From: Ifrita kowaldi
Lineage: Eukaryota > Chordata > Aves > Passeriformes > Cinclosomatidae
Assembly (NCBI GenBank): GCA_013398055.1
Contig: VZRS01009539.1
Span: 683,020-747,019, forward strand
Length of the DNA stretch: 64,000 nucleotides
Direction: 5' to 3'
Made by a program: the position numbers and the translations under genes. Below, in pieces: positions 24,187-35,583 of the stretch. The notes under the pieces were generated by a model, which did not search any database, had not been told where the DNA came from, and saw only the letters and a program-made list of their open reading frames with translations. Positions within the stretch are counted from its first letter, which is position 1; each line of letters starts with the position of its first letter.

Positions 24187-27100
24187 ATTTTATTAAGCTC
24201 ACAGTAATTCTGGTTCACAACTTTATGTTCCATATAATACAATTATACACACATGAGCCATGACATCTGAGTTCCATAACTTTTTACACTTCCAGAGGAA
24301 AGCCTTTTGTGAACTTACAAGCAATTCCTGCAGCAGTGCTCCTGATAAAGTACAATAGGCAAAAAAAAATTGTTTTTCATAATAGTAATGCCTCATTATC
24401 ATTTTAAAAAACATAGCACTTATGTTAAGATGTTAAATATTAAATGCTCTCTTCTATTTAAAAGTGAGGGTTTTTCTGTTTTGTCTCTCTTTTTTTATCC
24501 TCAGTACTTCAAGTCAAGCTGTGAGGAAAATCTCTTATGCCTGCTATGCAGTTTTATCTTAATCCATGGAAGTGGGAATCTAGCAAATGAAAAATAATCC
24601 AAAAGTTAATGCGGAACAAAATATCTAGGCAAAATTTGGACAGCACAAAATTCTTAGTGCACAGAAAGCCTGACTGAGCAGTAGTCTGTCTCTTAGTCGA
24701 GTGATTTTAAAGGTGATTAACCATATCATTTATTTCTTTATTATTAACATTAGTATTGTTTTTTTTTATTTGACTGTGAAGCAATTTCTGTATGTTTATG
24801 AAGAAAACACGAGCAAACATTATGGAGTGCCTTTTTCACAGATGCTCTATTAAAATATTTACTCTTAATAAAAAGCAAGATGAGGGCCTCAGTTCTGCAG
24901 CGTGAAGCACAATGGCAAATTCACAGTGCCTGTGTAAAGTCCAATAAGTCTGAAAATTGTAGTTTCTGGCTATTAACATATCACTGACATCACACTTTGA
25001 GCTGATGAAATATGAAAACTTCTGTCCTATAAATATATGCTCTACCAAGTTTTGACTTTTCCAGCTCTCATGCATTCACTTTTGTTTAGGTTCACCCATT
25101 TCACATTTAAAGAAGTCTCACTGCACCACTTGACAAACAAGTTTCTGGGAAAGTTTACCCATAGAATATTTTTTTCTTAGGTAAAAAATATGACGCTATT
25201 GAGGCTAAATGTACATAATGTGTAAAATAGGTTACCTAGCATTAAGCTTGTTGAAAAAAAATAGAAATAAAGAAAGAAAAGCTGTTCTCTCTCTTGGTCT
25301 AGTGGGGCAAAATAAATAGAGTGTTTAGTTAAGTATTTCTATTTTACTTTAATTAAAAGAGAAGGGATATATTAAAAAAAGGCATTGACAGCTCTTATGG
25401 CAATTATTACCTTCACTTGGAAGGATTAACATAGAGGTCAGGAAAATTACTGAAAATAAATATGAATAAAATAAATTAACATAAAAACGCCAATTACTTT
25501 TATTAAATAACATAATTAATAGACAAGGATTTGAGTCACAGGTAAATGAGGACAGAAGCTTTTTTATTACATGACCTTTGGTGTCACTGTATCTCCAAGA
25601 CAGTTTCTGTTGGAAGTGAGTATTCAACACAAGCCTATAAGCATGGCTACTTGCAGTCTCTGATTGCAGCTGGCAGCCAGGACTTGGAGTCAATTTTCAG
25701 CAAACATGGCATATTTTCACCCCTTTCTGTAAATGCTGGAACACTCTTCAGAAGGGATACTATGGGCCCAAAATTTTATTTTAATGTTTCATAATTCATT
25801 GGTATGAATTATTCCTTTTGTTTTGGTTTTTTTCCTTTTTTTTAATTTAAGAAAATAAATTACAAGTCCAAATTGAAAACTCAGATCATATTTTTAATTT
25901 TTTTTTATAGTAAGCGTTAAGCGGTTAGTCTCAGAAGTGTTTTGCTCTTAAGTAAGCAGTAACAATGTCAAGAAATAGGTTTCACTTACGACAATATCTT
26001 GCAAAAGAAAGAGGCTCATAATATTACTGTGGATTCTGATGATCCCAAAGAGGGATTACAGAATCATTTACTGGGAAATCCCTGTGTCTGTAGTCCAAGA
26101 ACGTAGTGTTTGGTCCAAGCTACACCTCAAGCAGGGTAAACAATGAATAAAGGCTATGCTACTTAGGACTTTGTCCAGCCAGGTCTTGCAGTCTCCAGCA
26201 GAATTTACTGACTGTCTATGCGAGCTCTCCAATGATTGCAGAGTGGAAATCTGCAGAGCTGAATTAGAGAATAGCTGTTTGGACTGATACAAACAAAACT
26301 TTTGTTCAGAAAGTGCTCATTCTACTTCACAGATGTTTTCTGAAACGAGCAATGGTTCACAAAATTTCCATGGTTGAAAACCTCCAGTTACAAAATCCTG
26401 AGTAAGACCTTAGTTTTCTAGACTTCACAGTGCTGAAAGTATCAGCTCTGACACAGGCTTAAGGTTGCCTGGTATGAAACCACATGGGACAAAAAGGGAA
26501 GTGGTGTTAGGAGCCCACAGTCAGTGCTCTGGGTTGAATTGTGTAGCTGAGGTATCTCAGCCCTGTTCCTGGGCAAAATCGATAGTTTTGATGAAATCTT
26601 TGTGGTCTTCTACAGTGTCTCTGTTTCTGCTACCAACCTTCACTTTTGAAAACTGTTAGGACTCTGTCTCATTGGTAATCTGATAATTGTGAACTTCCAC
26701 AGAGAAAAAGACATAAAAGGTCACTTAAAAATAAATAAATCATGTCAAAAAGGAACACTTTCAGATGGTGAATGTACTACTCCTATTAAAAATGAGGAAA
26801 ATGTGCAGTCATTCCAAGCTTATTTTTGAGAGGCTTGTGCCTGCCTCTCTTGATAGCTCCAAGGCATAACGGTAAAACATTGACACTTACAAACCAATTC
26901 CTGTGCTTCGATTTCATTGCTAAAGAGTCAGTTTTGCTCAGGGCATGGTGAGATAAGAAGTAATGAAAGTAGTAGTAATTTAGTACATATTTCAATAAAC
27001 TCTTCCCTCAAACTCATCCAGACCTCACTTCTAAGATATGACATTGGAAGACTACAGTTATTGAGGAGATTTACTTACAAATTATATGAAGGCACAGCTT

Positions 27101-28449
27101 TGGAAAAGAACAGATTTCACATCCAACTGTAAAAGCACTCCATCTATTTTTAAAAAAGGCAACAAAACAAACAAAAAAACCCAAACCCATACTTCCTTTT
27201 CAGGGCATTTAAGTAGATGTCAACATCTTTCCTGATAGCATTTCTGAAGGTGGGGACCCTGATCCCTGAGACTACAACTAACAGCAGAAATCTTGTAAAC
27301 CCTGTGCTTCTGGAAGAACATTTATTTCTGAAAATCAATCTGTTTTGCTGTAAAATCCCTCTGCCTTGTAGCTAACATCATATTGCCTCCTTGCTCTTCC
27401 AGAATAGCAAGTGGAAGGAAGACAGCTTGTTAAAAATCTTACTTGAGGAAACCAGATGCGCAAGAAATTGTTTGTCGTGGAGGTGTTCAACAAGACTGAC
27501 TTACCTATCAAGAGCACTTGAACTTTTTTCTGAAGGTCAGACTCCAGAGTGCTCTTCCACAGAGAGCCATCCGAGTTTGGTATGCAGTAGCAGCTGATGA
27601 TGATTAGTTTCTCTTCATCACATAGAATGGCTAAACATCAGAATTTTACACTTGCACATTAATTAAGTTCATTTTTATTCACTAAGTTAATATCTTGTTG
27701 TAGCTGTGTTGGCAGTGATTTTGTTCCCAGTGCTTTGGAATGATTAATGATCTCAAAAAGTATTGCATTGGATGACACTTGCTGTTTTCTACTGACTGCA
27801 TCAACACTGGTAGTCTTTTCATGGAAGTATCTGTGTCTGTACACTACTATGCATTTGAGTTAATGCAGTGTTTCATTATTCAAACTCCTTAAAAAACACA
27901 TGGATTTCTTTGCTAGTCATTCAGCTGCTTTTAAAAATGTTGTGCTGTTTATCCCTTCACACTCTGCTATAAATCTCAGTTGGCAAGTAACTTAAAACAT
28001 GTTAGGAATTGCTACTGATTCATTCATGGGCAGTATAGACCATAGGTATCTATTTGCATACAGTCCACTGTCTTGTGTGCTCTTAACTTCACTCCTCTGT
28101 TGAGCAAGGTCTTATGCTTCACCTGCTTTGCTACTTTTTCCTAGAAAAGGTTTCAAAAACCTGTGTTACCACCTTCATGGTATGTATTTCTTCAAGTTCA
28201 GGGCTCTTCTTAACTGTAAAAATATGGATAAAGAGACTCAAAGAACAATTTAAATTAAAAAAGCCCTTTTTATTCTACAAGTTCTATTCCCCAGCTCAAA
28301 GTGAGATCAGTTTTCTGCTACATCAGATTGTTTACAGCCTTTTAAAATTAAATGTTGATATCTCCAAGGACCAAGATGCTTCTCTGGGAAAACAGTGACA
28401 ATCTTCATATTGGAAAAAATACCTCTCCCAGATTTCCATCATTCACTCA
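24187..28449. other. Unique AT-rich sequence, nothing recognised
   Basis: No gene, RNA or clear element. Frames of up to 114 codons (25349-25693, minus) resemble nothing I know. A weak CR1-like look at about 26140-26300 was judged insufficient. Confidence 0.5.
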
Positions 28450-28790
28450 TGATGTGCTTCAGCCCCCTAATCTGCTTGGTGTCCCTTCTGGACTCACGCC
28501 AGAATGCCAAGGTCTTTCTTGTACTGGGGAGACCAAAACTGGGCACAATACTGCAGACACTTCCCAGGTACCAAAGAGAGGGGAAAAAGCACCTTCCCTC
28601 AAGCTAATGAGTGCACCCTTGCTATTACAATTGGCTTTCACTGCTGCAAGGCCATGTTTCTGACTCATCTTCAGCCTGTTGTTCATGAAACCCCCACATT
28701 CTACTGCAAAAATCCCTGTACTGCTGTCTGTATGTATTGGCACCAAAGATGCTTTTGAGAAATTTTTTTTAGCTTTGTAGACTTCTGTCA
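28450..28790 (-). mobile_element. Diverged CR1 LINE ORF2 fragment
   Basis: On the minus strand a 110-codon frame (28459-28791) contains the degenerate motif 'NNRLKMSQKHGLAAVKAN', which lines up with the CR1 ORF2 motif 'DNKLTMSQQCALVAKKAN' just downstream of the reverse transcriptase core. On the plus strand 'cttgtactggggagacca' and 'ggcacaatactgcagacac' match the usual reverse complement of the following CR1 block. The expected CR1 3' end is absent and the frame has drifted. It is an old, inactive fragment, not a gene. Confidence 0.75.
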
Positions 28791-29699
28791 ATACAGATTT
28801 TCAAGTTTTGGTGGAAACATTGCCTTGGTCTGACTGTGCAGGTAGCTGCTTCACTTGCAAGTGCTTTTACAGTTCATAGAATATCACAGTACCATTAGCA
28901 AAAAAAACCAAATCTGTAGCACCAAATCTGAATTTGGAAAAAAAATTGGCAAGGCTTATAAATTCAGTCTTGATGTACCTTTAACTCTACTGTCCATTTA
29001 GCAATTGTATTTTGTTCTGTGAAATTCTGGTATTTTAAGCGTGAAGTTACGGTTCTATCACTTCGTTCAATTACAAAATAAAATCCACTAGTTCCATGAT
29101 AACAACGTGATGTTTAAATACAAGGCATGCAAATTCATCTTTGAGAACACCAGTGAATGGAATTCTTCCAAAACCAGCAGTGTTCATCATGAAATTCACA
29201 GATGTTAATTTACACACAGCTAAAAATACAGAACCATTCCTATCTAGATATCTCCTTTCACTATGGCATTATTCCTCAGTTACCACCTTCTCCCACATAA
29301 GGAAGAGATTGTTTGTCAGTCAAGAATGTGAAAGTTATTCCAAAGGAATACAAATCTCTGTGATAGAAAGATAGCCACTTTTCCTTTGGGACTAGTAAGG
29401 CATGGTACTCTCTCTTTGCTAAAGGAATGAAGAGACCTGTGCACGCACACAATTATATATTAATTTCCTCAGAACTTCACCTCACTAGTCAAATGCTGCT
29501 TCATGAGTGTTGTGCTTTGGAATAGTATTCTCCAATTTGTGGCATTCTCACTGAAACAAGCCACATCACGAGCCAGGGGAAAATATCCACCCCTCCATCC
29601 CCTCTGCATGGTGTAAGGTGTTATTTAACAACCCCAGGATTCTGGCTGTCACCCTCCCTGTCCTGGCTAGAACCACGAAAAAAAGAAAATATATAATTA

Positions 29700-29862
29700 A
29701 TGGAATGTTGCCCAGGGAAGCTCTGGGTGTCCTGTCCTTGGAAGCGTTCAAGGCCAGGTTAGATGGGGCTTTGAGCAACTGGGTCTAGTGAAACGTGTCC
29801 CTGCCCATGGCAGGGGGATTGGAACCCGATAATTTTTAAGGTCCCTTTTCAACCCAACCCCT
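29700..29862 (+). mobile_element. CR1 LINE 3' end fragment
   Basis: Typical CR1 3' sequence in the sense direction: 'ttgcccagggaagctctgg', 'aaggccaggttagatggggc', 'tgcccatggcaggggg' and 'aaggtccctt'. The element is strongly 5'-truncated, with no coding capacity. The final tandem octamer tail is not clearly preserved. Confidence 0.9.
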
Positions 29863-31361
29863 CTTTTTCAATCTATTTCTCAATCTCTATTTCATTCTCC
29901 TTTCTCAAATTCCACTTCTTTAAACCAAAAACTCTGTTCATAATATGACAGTGCCATGGAAAAGTTTTTCCTGACCTGAGTGGAAGTAGGAAACACCTTC
30001 TCATTCTCTTCATCCTTCAAGACCATACTTTTGCTGTGAAATGAGCATGGGGCAACAGTGAAGAAGGCAACAAATCACAATGAATCTGGCACAACACTTC
30101 ACCTTTTCCTTGAGAACTGGGCTACACATTACCAGCTGGGGGTGTCACATTCGGCAGGTGGGATTCTCAATTTACAGGCAGAACAGCTTGATTTAAGTCT
30201 GTTGACTCTTGGCTTCAAAACACAAATGAGTTACTGCAGGGTAACATGCTACTGCGTATTGGCAGCTTCACAGCAGCTGTCTGAGTGCGTGTATACAGCT
30301 CACAGCAAATGTGAGATCACTGAAGACATCTCAGACCTCCTTCAGGGTTCAGAACCATATAAGGAGATGCTGTTTCTGCCTCTGTGGTTAGTTAGTACAT
30401 TTACTTGGAAAGAAAAGATGTAGTTGCTAATTCTTCCTCCAAACCTACTTTTGAGCAGGCCACGTACATTCCAGGATCTGAGAAATAAATTCATTTCCAA
30501 AAATAAACCTTGCTTAGTCTTGGAAGAAGACATATACTCAGGATATATCAACCAAGGATTCAGAAAAATGCACATATGTGCATTTGCCCCAAATTTTGGA
30601 GTTCTCCTTTTCACTGATTTAGATAGTAATGCAGTAGAACTGAAATAGAATTTCATCATAATTTTTCTTTTATCATCAGAGTAGTCAATTTTATATCAAT
30701 GCTGTGATAATAGCTCACTTAGCTCAAGCTTTTAGTTGGCTAAATTTGCTTTTCTTTTCTTTCTCCTTTGCTTGATGTTCAGGAGCATTAACACCAGGAG
30801 AAACAGAACACTCAGGTCTACAAACAGAGGTAAGAAATAAGCTCAAGGAGTTAGCATGGACTTGTTGAGTATTCTTAAAGGATTACTATTGTGTGAACAA
30901 TTAATGGGTTCACTACAGAACAGGACTGATCCAAGGTTACATTCTGACACCATTGTTATTGGTTCTAGCAAATTATTGGATACTGAGGAAAGAATAGTAA
31001 TTTGCAACAATTTACTTCTTATTGATGTTTTAAATTGTGTGCAACTCCTGCATAGAGAGGGCAATACACAAGGTAAGGAGGCACTAATTATTCCATTGCA
31101 GTCTCTTTAACGAAAATACCCTTTCTCATTGTAGAAAAAAGGACAAAAGATTCTAAAAGTGGTTTTATTTTGACAGAAACTTTACAGCAATAATATAACT
31201 ATGTGAATAGAAGAATTATAAGTATCAAATAAAGATGTTGATTCCTGATTATTTGAATATATATACACACAACCAGTCTGTACTGGCTTTGTGTGTTATA
31301 TTTTGGATAAATCTAGTTAATGAGTAGGCAGAATAGGTTACATTTTTCACTTCCATACCAT
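29863..31361. other. Unique sequence; one unexplained 121-codon frame
   Basis: No element recognised. A plus-strand frame at 30058-30423 has 121 codons and seven cysteines but no recognisable motif, no signal peptide and no obvious splice or poly(A) context. I treat it as chance. Confidence 0.45.
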
Positions 31362-31515
31362 GCAGGTGAACAGGCATTGGAACACGTCACATGGAGGTTG
31401 TGCGGTCTCCCTCACTGGACACAACCCCGTGCCCTGTGCTCTGGGATGATCCTGCTTGGGTAGGGAGGTTGGACCAGATGACCCAGTGTGGTCCCTTCCA
31501 CCCTGACCACCCTGT
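31362..31515 (+). mobile_element. CR1 LINE 3' end fragment
   Basis: CR1 3' blocks in sense orientation: 'attggaacacgtcacatgga', 'gtgctctgggatgatcctgc', 'gggaggttggaccagatgac' and 'ggtcccttcca'. An internal deletion relative to usual CR1 lies near 31420. No coding capacity. Confidence 0.85.
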
Positions 31516-31544
31516 GAGGTAAAGGTTTACGTGTTAGAAAGGCC

Positions 31545-31915
31545 AGGCCAATACAGAAGGCTGTTTAGATGAACAGGTAACTTTGACTTAAAATAAACAC
31601 CTGTGGTGGTGTTGCACAGAAGCAGAAACAGAGGAAGGTTGCCCAGAAGTACAGAGGCATTTCTCAAGCATGCATGAATGGAGTTAGAAGAGCTAAAGTT
31701 CAGCTGCAAATTAATCCAGATAGGGATTTCAGGAGCATGTAAAAGAGTTTCTATAATTATGTCATCAGCGAAATAAAGCTCAGGAGAGTGTGAGTACAGG
31801 GATCCTCACTGCTCAGTGGAGCAAAGGACATGCTGAGTGGAAAAGGCCTTGGATAAAGTCAAGGCACTGAAGGTCTTTCTTGCTTCAGTTATTACCAGTA
31901 AGATTCATCGTCTGG
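31545..31915 (+). mobile_element. CR1 LINE ORF2 middle fragment
   Basis: The stretch 'gagctaaagttcagctgca' (near 31690), a following 'tataattatgtcatcagcga' and then 'aaggcactgaaggtctttct' with 'cttcagttattaccagtaag' follow the order of CR1 ORF2 between the endonuclease and reverse transcriptase domains. Stops and frameshifts interrupt it. Since ORF2-internal sequence follows a CR1 3' end only 30 bases upstream, the two fragments come from separate insertions in the same orientation, or from a rearranged one. Confidence 0.65.
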
Positions 31916-33779
31916 TCTCCCAGTGATGCCTTTTCCTGGTCTTAAAATGAAGAGTCAGACACGGTTAGAAGGGAAAAAGGGATTTTACTTCGGTATTTNC
32001 CCAAAATCTCCAGACAGAAATACAAGCATATGCAGTATATAACTTTTGTACAGTGAGGTAAATCCCTTCAAGGAATACAAAACCAGCTGGGGATGAACGT
32101 GCCAGCTGGGCAGTTTACACACAATGCTTTGAATACTGTAGATTTACCAGATTTATAGCACGGCTGCAAAGGAACTGCATCACCACAGACCTGATAAGGT
32201 CAGTGCTTCAGGAAAACATTTGTTGCATATGGCAATGCAAAATAAATTTGTTCAGCCTATCAGAAATCTTAAACAAACTTTGGCAAACTTAGCCAACTAT
32301 CTCTCAGTAGGAGGATGGGATAATTTGTCCAAACACAGACATTTGAGATACCTTAAGCTGTCCAATATATCTACTCTGTTATAGCAGATATGACACAACA
32401 CTGTAGAAAAACCTACATTCTTCTGAAGGTCAGACTGAGTATTTGAATGACTCGAAAATTACCCTAGATATCATTTAAGTAGGTTAGGTAAATGTATCCC
32501 ATTCTTTTGTACTTAGCTTTTAGGCCAAAAGACATGGACAGGCTCAGCTCTGCCAGCTTCACATTCCAGTAGAAAGAATATTACAATACTATGTTACTGG
32601 TTTCCTTAAACTGTAATTGAAGACACACATTAAAAACATTTCTGTCAATAAGGACTACTAAGATGAAAATAAAAAATACTTAGGAAAAACCTTTAGCCCT
32701 CAGGGTCTTTCTCAACAAGTTCAGCAGCTGCCAATTTTGAAAGAATTCAGTATGCATTTTTCTGTGTATCTCTTCAAGCATAGCTGTTTTCTTTAGGAAT
32801 ACTTGCCATCTTACCTACTTTCCAAGTCCGAAAGTAATCCAGCTGATGTAGATATTAGACTTTTGAGATCTTATGCGACAACTTCCAAGTTGTAACACAC
32901 TTACAAGCACTCTGAGCTACACATGAAAAACTAGGCTCTGCATTAGACGAATGCTCTTGCGCTATATTTGAGAATGAGATATCTGTGGAGGATTTACAGG
33001 TGCTTTTTTGATGCTGAATTTTTAAGCTCTTGTTTCCAGGGCTTTAAAAAATGTGTTTCAGCACCTGGATGTGAGATATCCTTTGAAATCAAGTAAGAAT
33101 CTTGCCACCTGCTAGACTTAAGAATCTAGGGACATCATTAAGGGAAAATCTGTTTTCTTGTTCATCCGTGCACCAACTTTCAGTAATTTCGTCAAAAGCA
33201 GCTGTATTTTTTTATGAGCACTTATTTCCCAAGCTGGCAAGATATTTCTGATCTTTGGCCCCTGCTTTAAGAGGACCCTGTATCTACAAGTCTATATCTT
33301 TCCACTCCGTTCTGAAGGGTTACTTGCTTTCTGGTATCAAAGACTTGGTGGTAATGAAACTCAGGAAAAATCAGATTATGCCAGTATAGAATGTCGTCTT
33401 TTATGACAGTAGCCAGTGAAAGAATGATTCAGCCTTCAGCCATATTGGAAATAAACTAAGTCAAATCTGTTTGAAAAGAGCTGATGTTAAAAACTGTCTC
33501 ATTCTTCAAGCTTTCCATGCTCAAAGGCTTAGTGGCACCAAAAGCTATGTTGGAGATCTTGTTTTCAAGGAAATAGTAGACAAAACAGCTACCTTGTTTT
33601 TGTGTCCTACCCTGGCAGTGTTTCACTATCACCCAGCTTCAGAATTAAAGTTCTTTCTTTACTGGCAGTGTCTTTGAATTTCTGATCCAGCATAATGTTG
33701 TCCAAAAGAGCCTTGCCTTTTTCCACACCCCTGGGATGGATACTCACACTGTCGCTAGAATATTACTAACTTATTCCAA
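31916..33779. other. Unique sequence around a single-N gap
   Basis: No gene or confidently named element. The N at 31999 has no flanking duplication. A 68-codon frame at 33471-33677 is not recognisable. Confidence 0.45.
31999..31999. other. Single-N assembly gap without flanking duplication
   Basis: An isolated N in non-repetitive sequence; neither flank recurs nearby. Confidence 0.93.
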
Positions 33780-33784
33780 CACAG
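33780..33784 (+). repeat. Target-site duplication, left copy (CACAG)
   Basis: Identical to 35579-35583 on the other side of the LTR. Confidence 0.85.
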
Positions 33785-34008
33785 TGTGTTGGTTTAACAC
33801 AGCCTGGTTTTTGGTGGGGGCGGGAGAAAAGCTGCTCAAAACTTCTATGTCCAGCACAGAGCCAGTCGCTGAGGGCTCTGGCAATGGGCAGGTTACTAGC
33901 CCAGTTAGACAAGTTGGTAACGCCTCTGCAATGACAAATTTAAGAAAGGAAAAAAGGCGGGATGCTCTCTTTTCTTCTCTCGGGGGGTGGTGAGGTGGCT
34001 GCCAGGGC

Positions 34009-34135
34009 CCATCCCGCTGGGGGCCGCTTGGCCAGGGCCTTCCCGAGGCCAGGATAGTGTGGCTGGAGCCCTCCTGAGGCTGGGACTGTGCAGCCGGGGC
34101 CCTCCTGAGGCCAAGACTTCGCGGCCAAGGCCGCC
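34009..34135 (+). repeat. GC-rich 31-base tandem array inside the LTR
   Basis: About four diverged copies with a 31-base period, each with a 'cctcctgaggc'-like core (34041, 34072 and 34103 are spaced by 31). It is strikingly GC- and CpG-rich against the AT-rich surroundings. It lies in what would be the promoter-side (U3) part of the LTR. Confidence 0.85.
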
Positions 34136-34790
34136 CGTGCAATGCCAGCAGGGACCACGTGCCAGCAACGAAAACACAGAGAACAATTCCCCGACACGAA
34201 GCACAGACAAAATCAGCCTTTTCACCACTGTGAAGCCCTATAAAAACTTTTCAATTAATAGAACTTGAGAACAACAATACCTATGGATAACAATTTCCTT
34301 CCCAGCCAGAGAAAAAGAAAAGTGAAGACACGTGAGGAGAACCAACACGGAGGCATCAAGGTCAGTGAAAGGAGGAAGGGGGAAGAAGTGCTTCGAGCAT
34401 GGGAGCTGAAATTCTTCTGCAAGCCGTTGTGAGGACTATGATGCAACAAATTGTTTCCCTGTAATTCATGAGGTGTGTGGGGGGATGCAGAAATCCACTC
34501 GCAGCCCGTGAGAAAGAGTGCTCACGCTAAAGCACGTGGATACTGAAAAGCTGTAATCTAGTGAGGAACTGAAACAAAGAGAGAAGACCCTTACTTCTAG
34601 AGATAGAGAACCCTTGCTTCCAAACTAGAACAGCTCATCCTTAAAAGACTAAACCCCATGAACTAAAATGACCCATGCTAGGCAGTTGTGGGAAGACTGC
34701 TTGGCCCGTGGTAGGGACTCATGTTACAGCAGGTCGGGTGGGCTGTTGCTCATGAAAATTAGAACCACGCCAGAGAAATTCATGGAGAAC

Positions 34791-35171
34791 TGTTAATACA
34801 GTCTTTGCCTGGCTCCGTGGGGTCCCATGTGCCCCCCCAGATGCCTGGGCAGGTTCCGTATTACGGTCAGTAGCAAAAGAGTCAGGAAGGGTATCTGCTT
34901 GCATTCCAGCAGGAGAATTTATAGCATCGTCACTGTCTAAAGTCGCAGAGACAAATACCCAACTAATCTCAGCCTTCACAGTTTTGCCAGGGGGCTGGGA
35001 GAAGGCGGAACCAAGGGACGGGGACCAATGGGAGAGCCCCGGGGGAGTGGCGAGGGACCAAGGACAGCAGCCAACCGGGGAATTCAAACTGGAATAGATT
35101 AATTTAACCATGCACATTGGGAAAAGCATTTTGGTCGCCTTAACATAAGGGTATGTTCACCGGCCACCACA
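34791..35171 (-). mobile_element. LTR-like insert nested in the ERVL LTR
   Basis: At 34790 the host LTR sequence breaks off inside its 'ttcatggagaactgtctccc'-like block and resumes at about 35172. The intervening 381 bases start TG and end CA. Read on the minus strand they contain a CCATTGG box, then 'gctataaattc' as a possible TATA box, so this looks like a smaller solo LTR in the opposite orientation. The flanks ('gaac' and 'caac' or 'acctgt') do not give a clean target-site duplication, so the exact ends are uncertain. The alternative is that this host LTR subfamily naturally contains the segment. Confidence 0.5.
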
Positions 35172-35578
35172 ACCTGTCTCCCATGGGAAGGACCCCCCAG
35201 CACAACAGAAGAAAGAACTCCTTTCCCTGAACGAACTGAAGAAAAATTCTTAGAAAGTGAAAGACTGACCAAAACCCCATGTTTTTGTCTCCTTGCACAG
35301 TCAGTGGGAAAGAGGGAGGGACTGGGAAGGAAAGGGGCTCTAAAGGTTTAGTTTAGTTCTCACTATCCTTTTTACTTTTAATTCTGTTCATAAATTTTCT
35401 TTATACTATTTAAGTTTTTAACCTGTTTTGCCCTAAAGTGTTTTTCCCCGAATTCTTATCTCAACTCATTAACTTTTTGTTTTAATTCCCCCTCCTATAT
35501 TCAGCTACACAGTGAATAGCTATAAAGTGAATAGTTTTTTGTGGGTGCCTGATGCTTAGCCGGCGTTGAACCACGACA

Positions 35579-35583
35579 CACAG
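35579..35583 (+). repeat. Target-site duplication, right copy (CACAG)
   Basis: Pairs with 33780-33784 and fixes the LTR boundaries. Confidence 0.85.

Larger units (their letters stand above)
33785..35578 (+). mobile_element. ERVL-type solo LTR (avian) with nested insert
   Basis: The element begins TGTGTTGG and ends CCACGACA, and is flanked by a perfect 5-bp target-site duplication CACAG (33780-33784 and 35579-35583). A 5-bp duplication fits class III (ERVL) retroviruses. Its interior follows, in order, the landmarks I recall for the ERVL LTRs common in songbirds: 'agcctggttttt' near the start, 'catcaaggtcagtgaa' near 34356, repeated 'cagcccgtg' blocks, 'ccatgggaaggacccc' near 35182, T-rich sequence near 35380-35480, and 'gtgggtgcctgatgct' near the end. 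No gag, pol or env sequence is present, so it is a solo LTR. About 1.41 kb remain if the nested insert at 34791-35171 is removed. Apparent frames inside (up to 136 codons) are not genes. Confidence 0.85.

Noticed and set aside
26140..26300. Possible CR1 fragment on the minus strand
   Set aside because: A few words such as 'tttgtccagccaggtcttgc' look CR1-like, but the neighbouring blocks do not follow, so I did not call it.
30058..30423. 121-codon plus-strand frame with seven cysteines
   Set aside because: No signal peptide, motif, splice context or poly(A) signal could be tied to it; probably chance.
33771..34228. Overlapping open frames on both strands in GC-rich sequence (85-123 codons)
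   Set aside because: They lie in the ERVL-type LTR and its tandem array. GC-rich sequence has few stop codons, so long chance frames are expected.
34719..35129. 136-codon minus-strand frame
   Set aside because: It lies across the nested LTR-like insert in the ERVL LTR. LTRs do not normally encode protein and no motif is seen.
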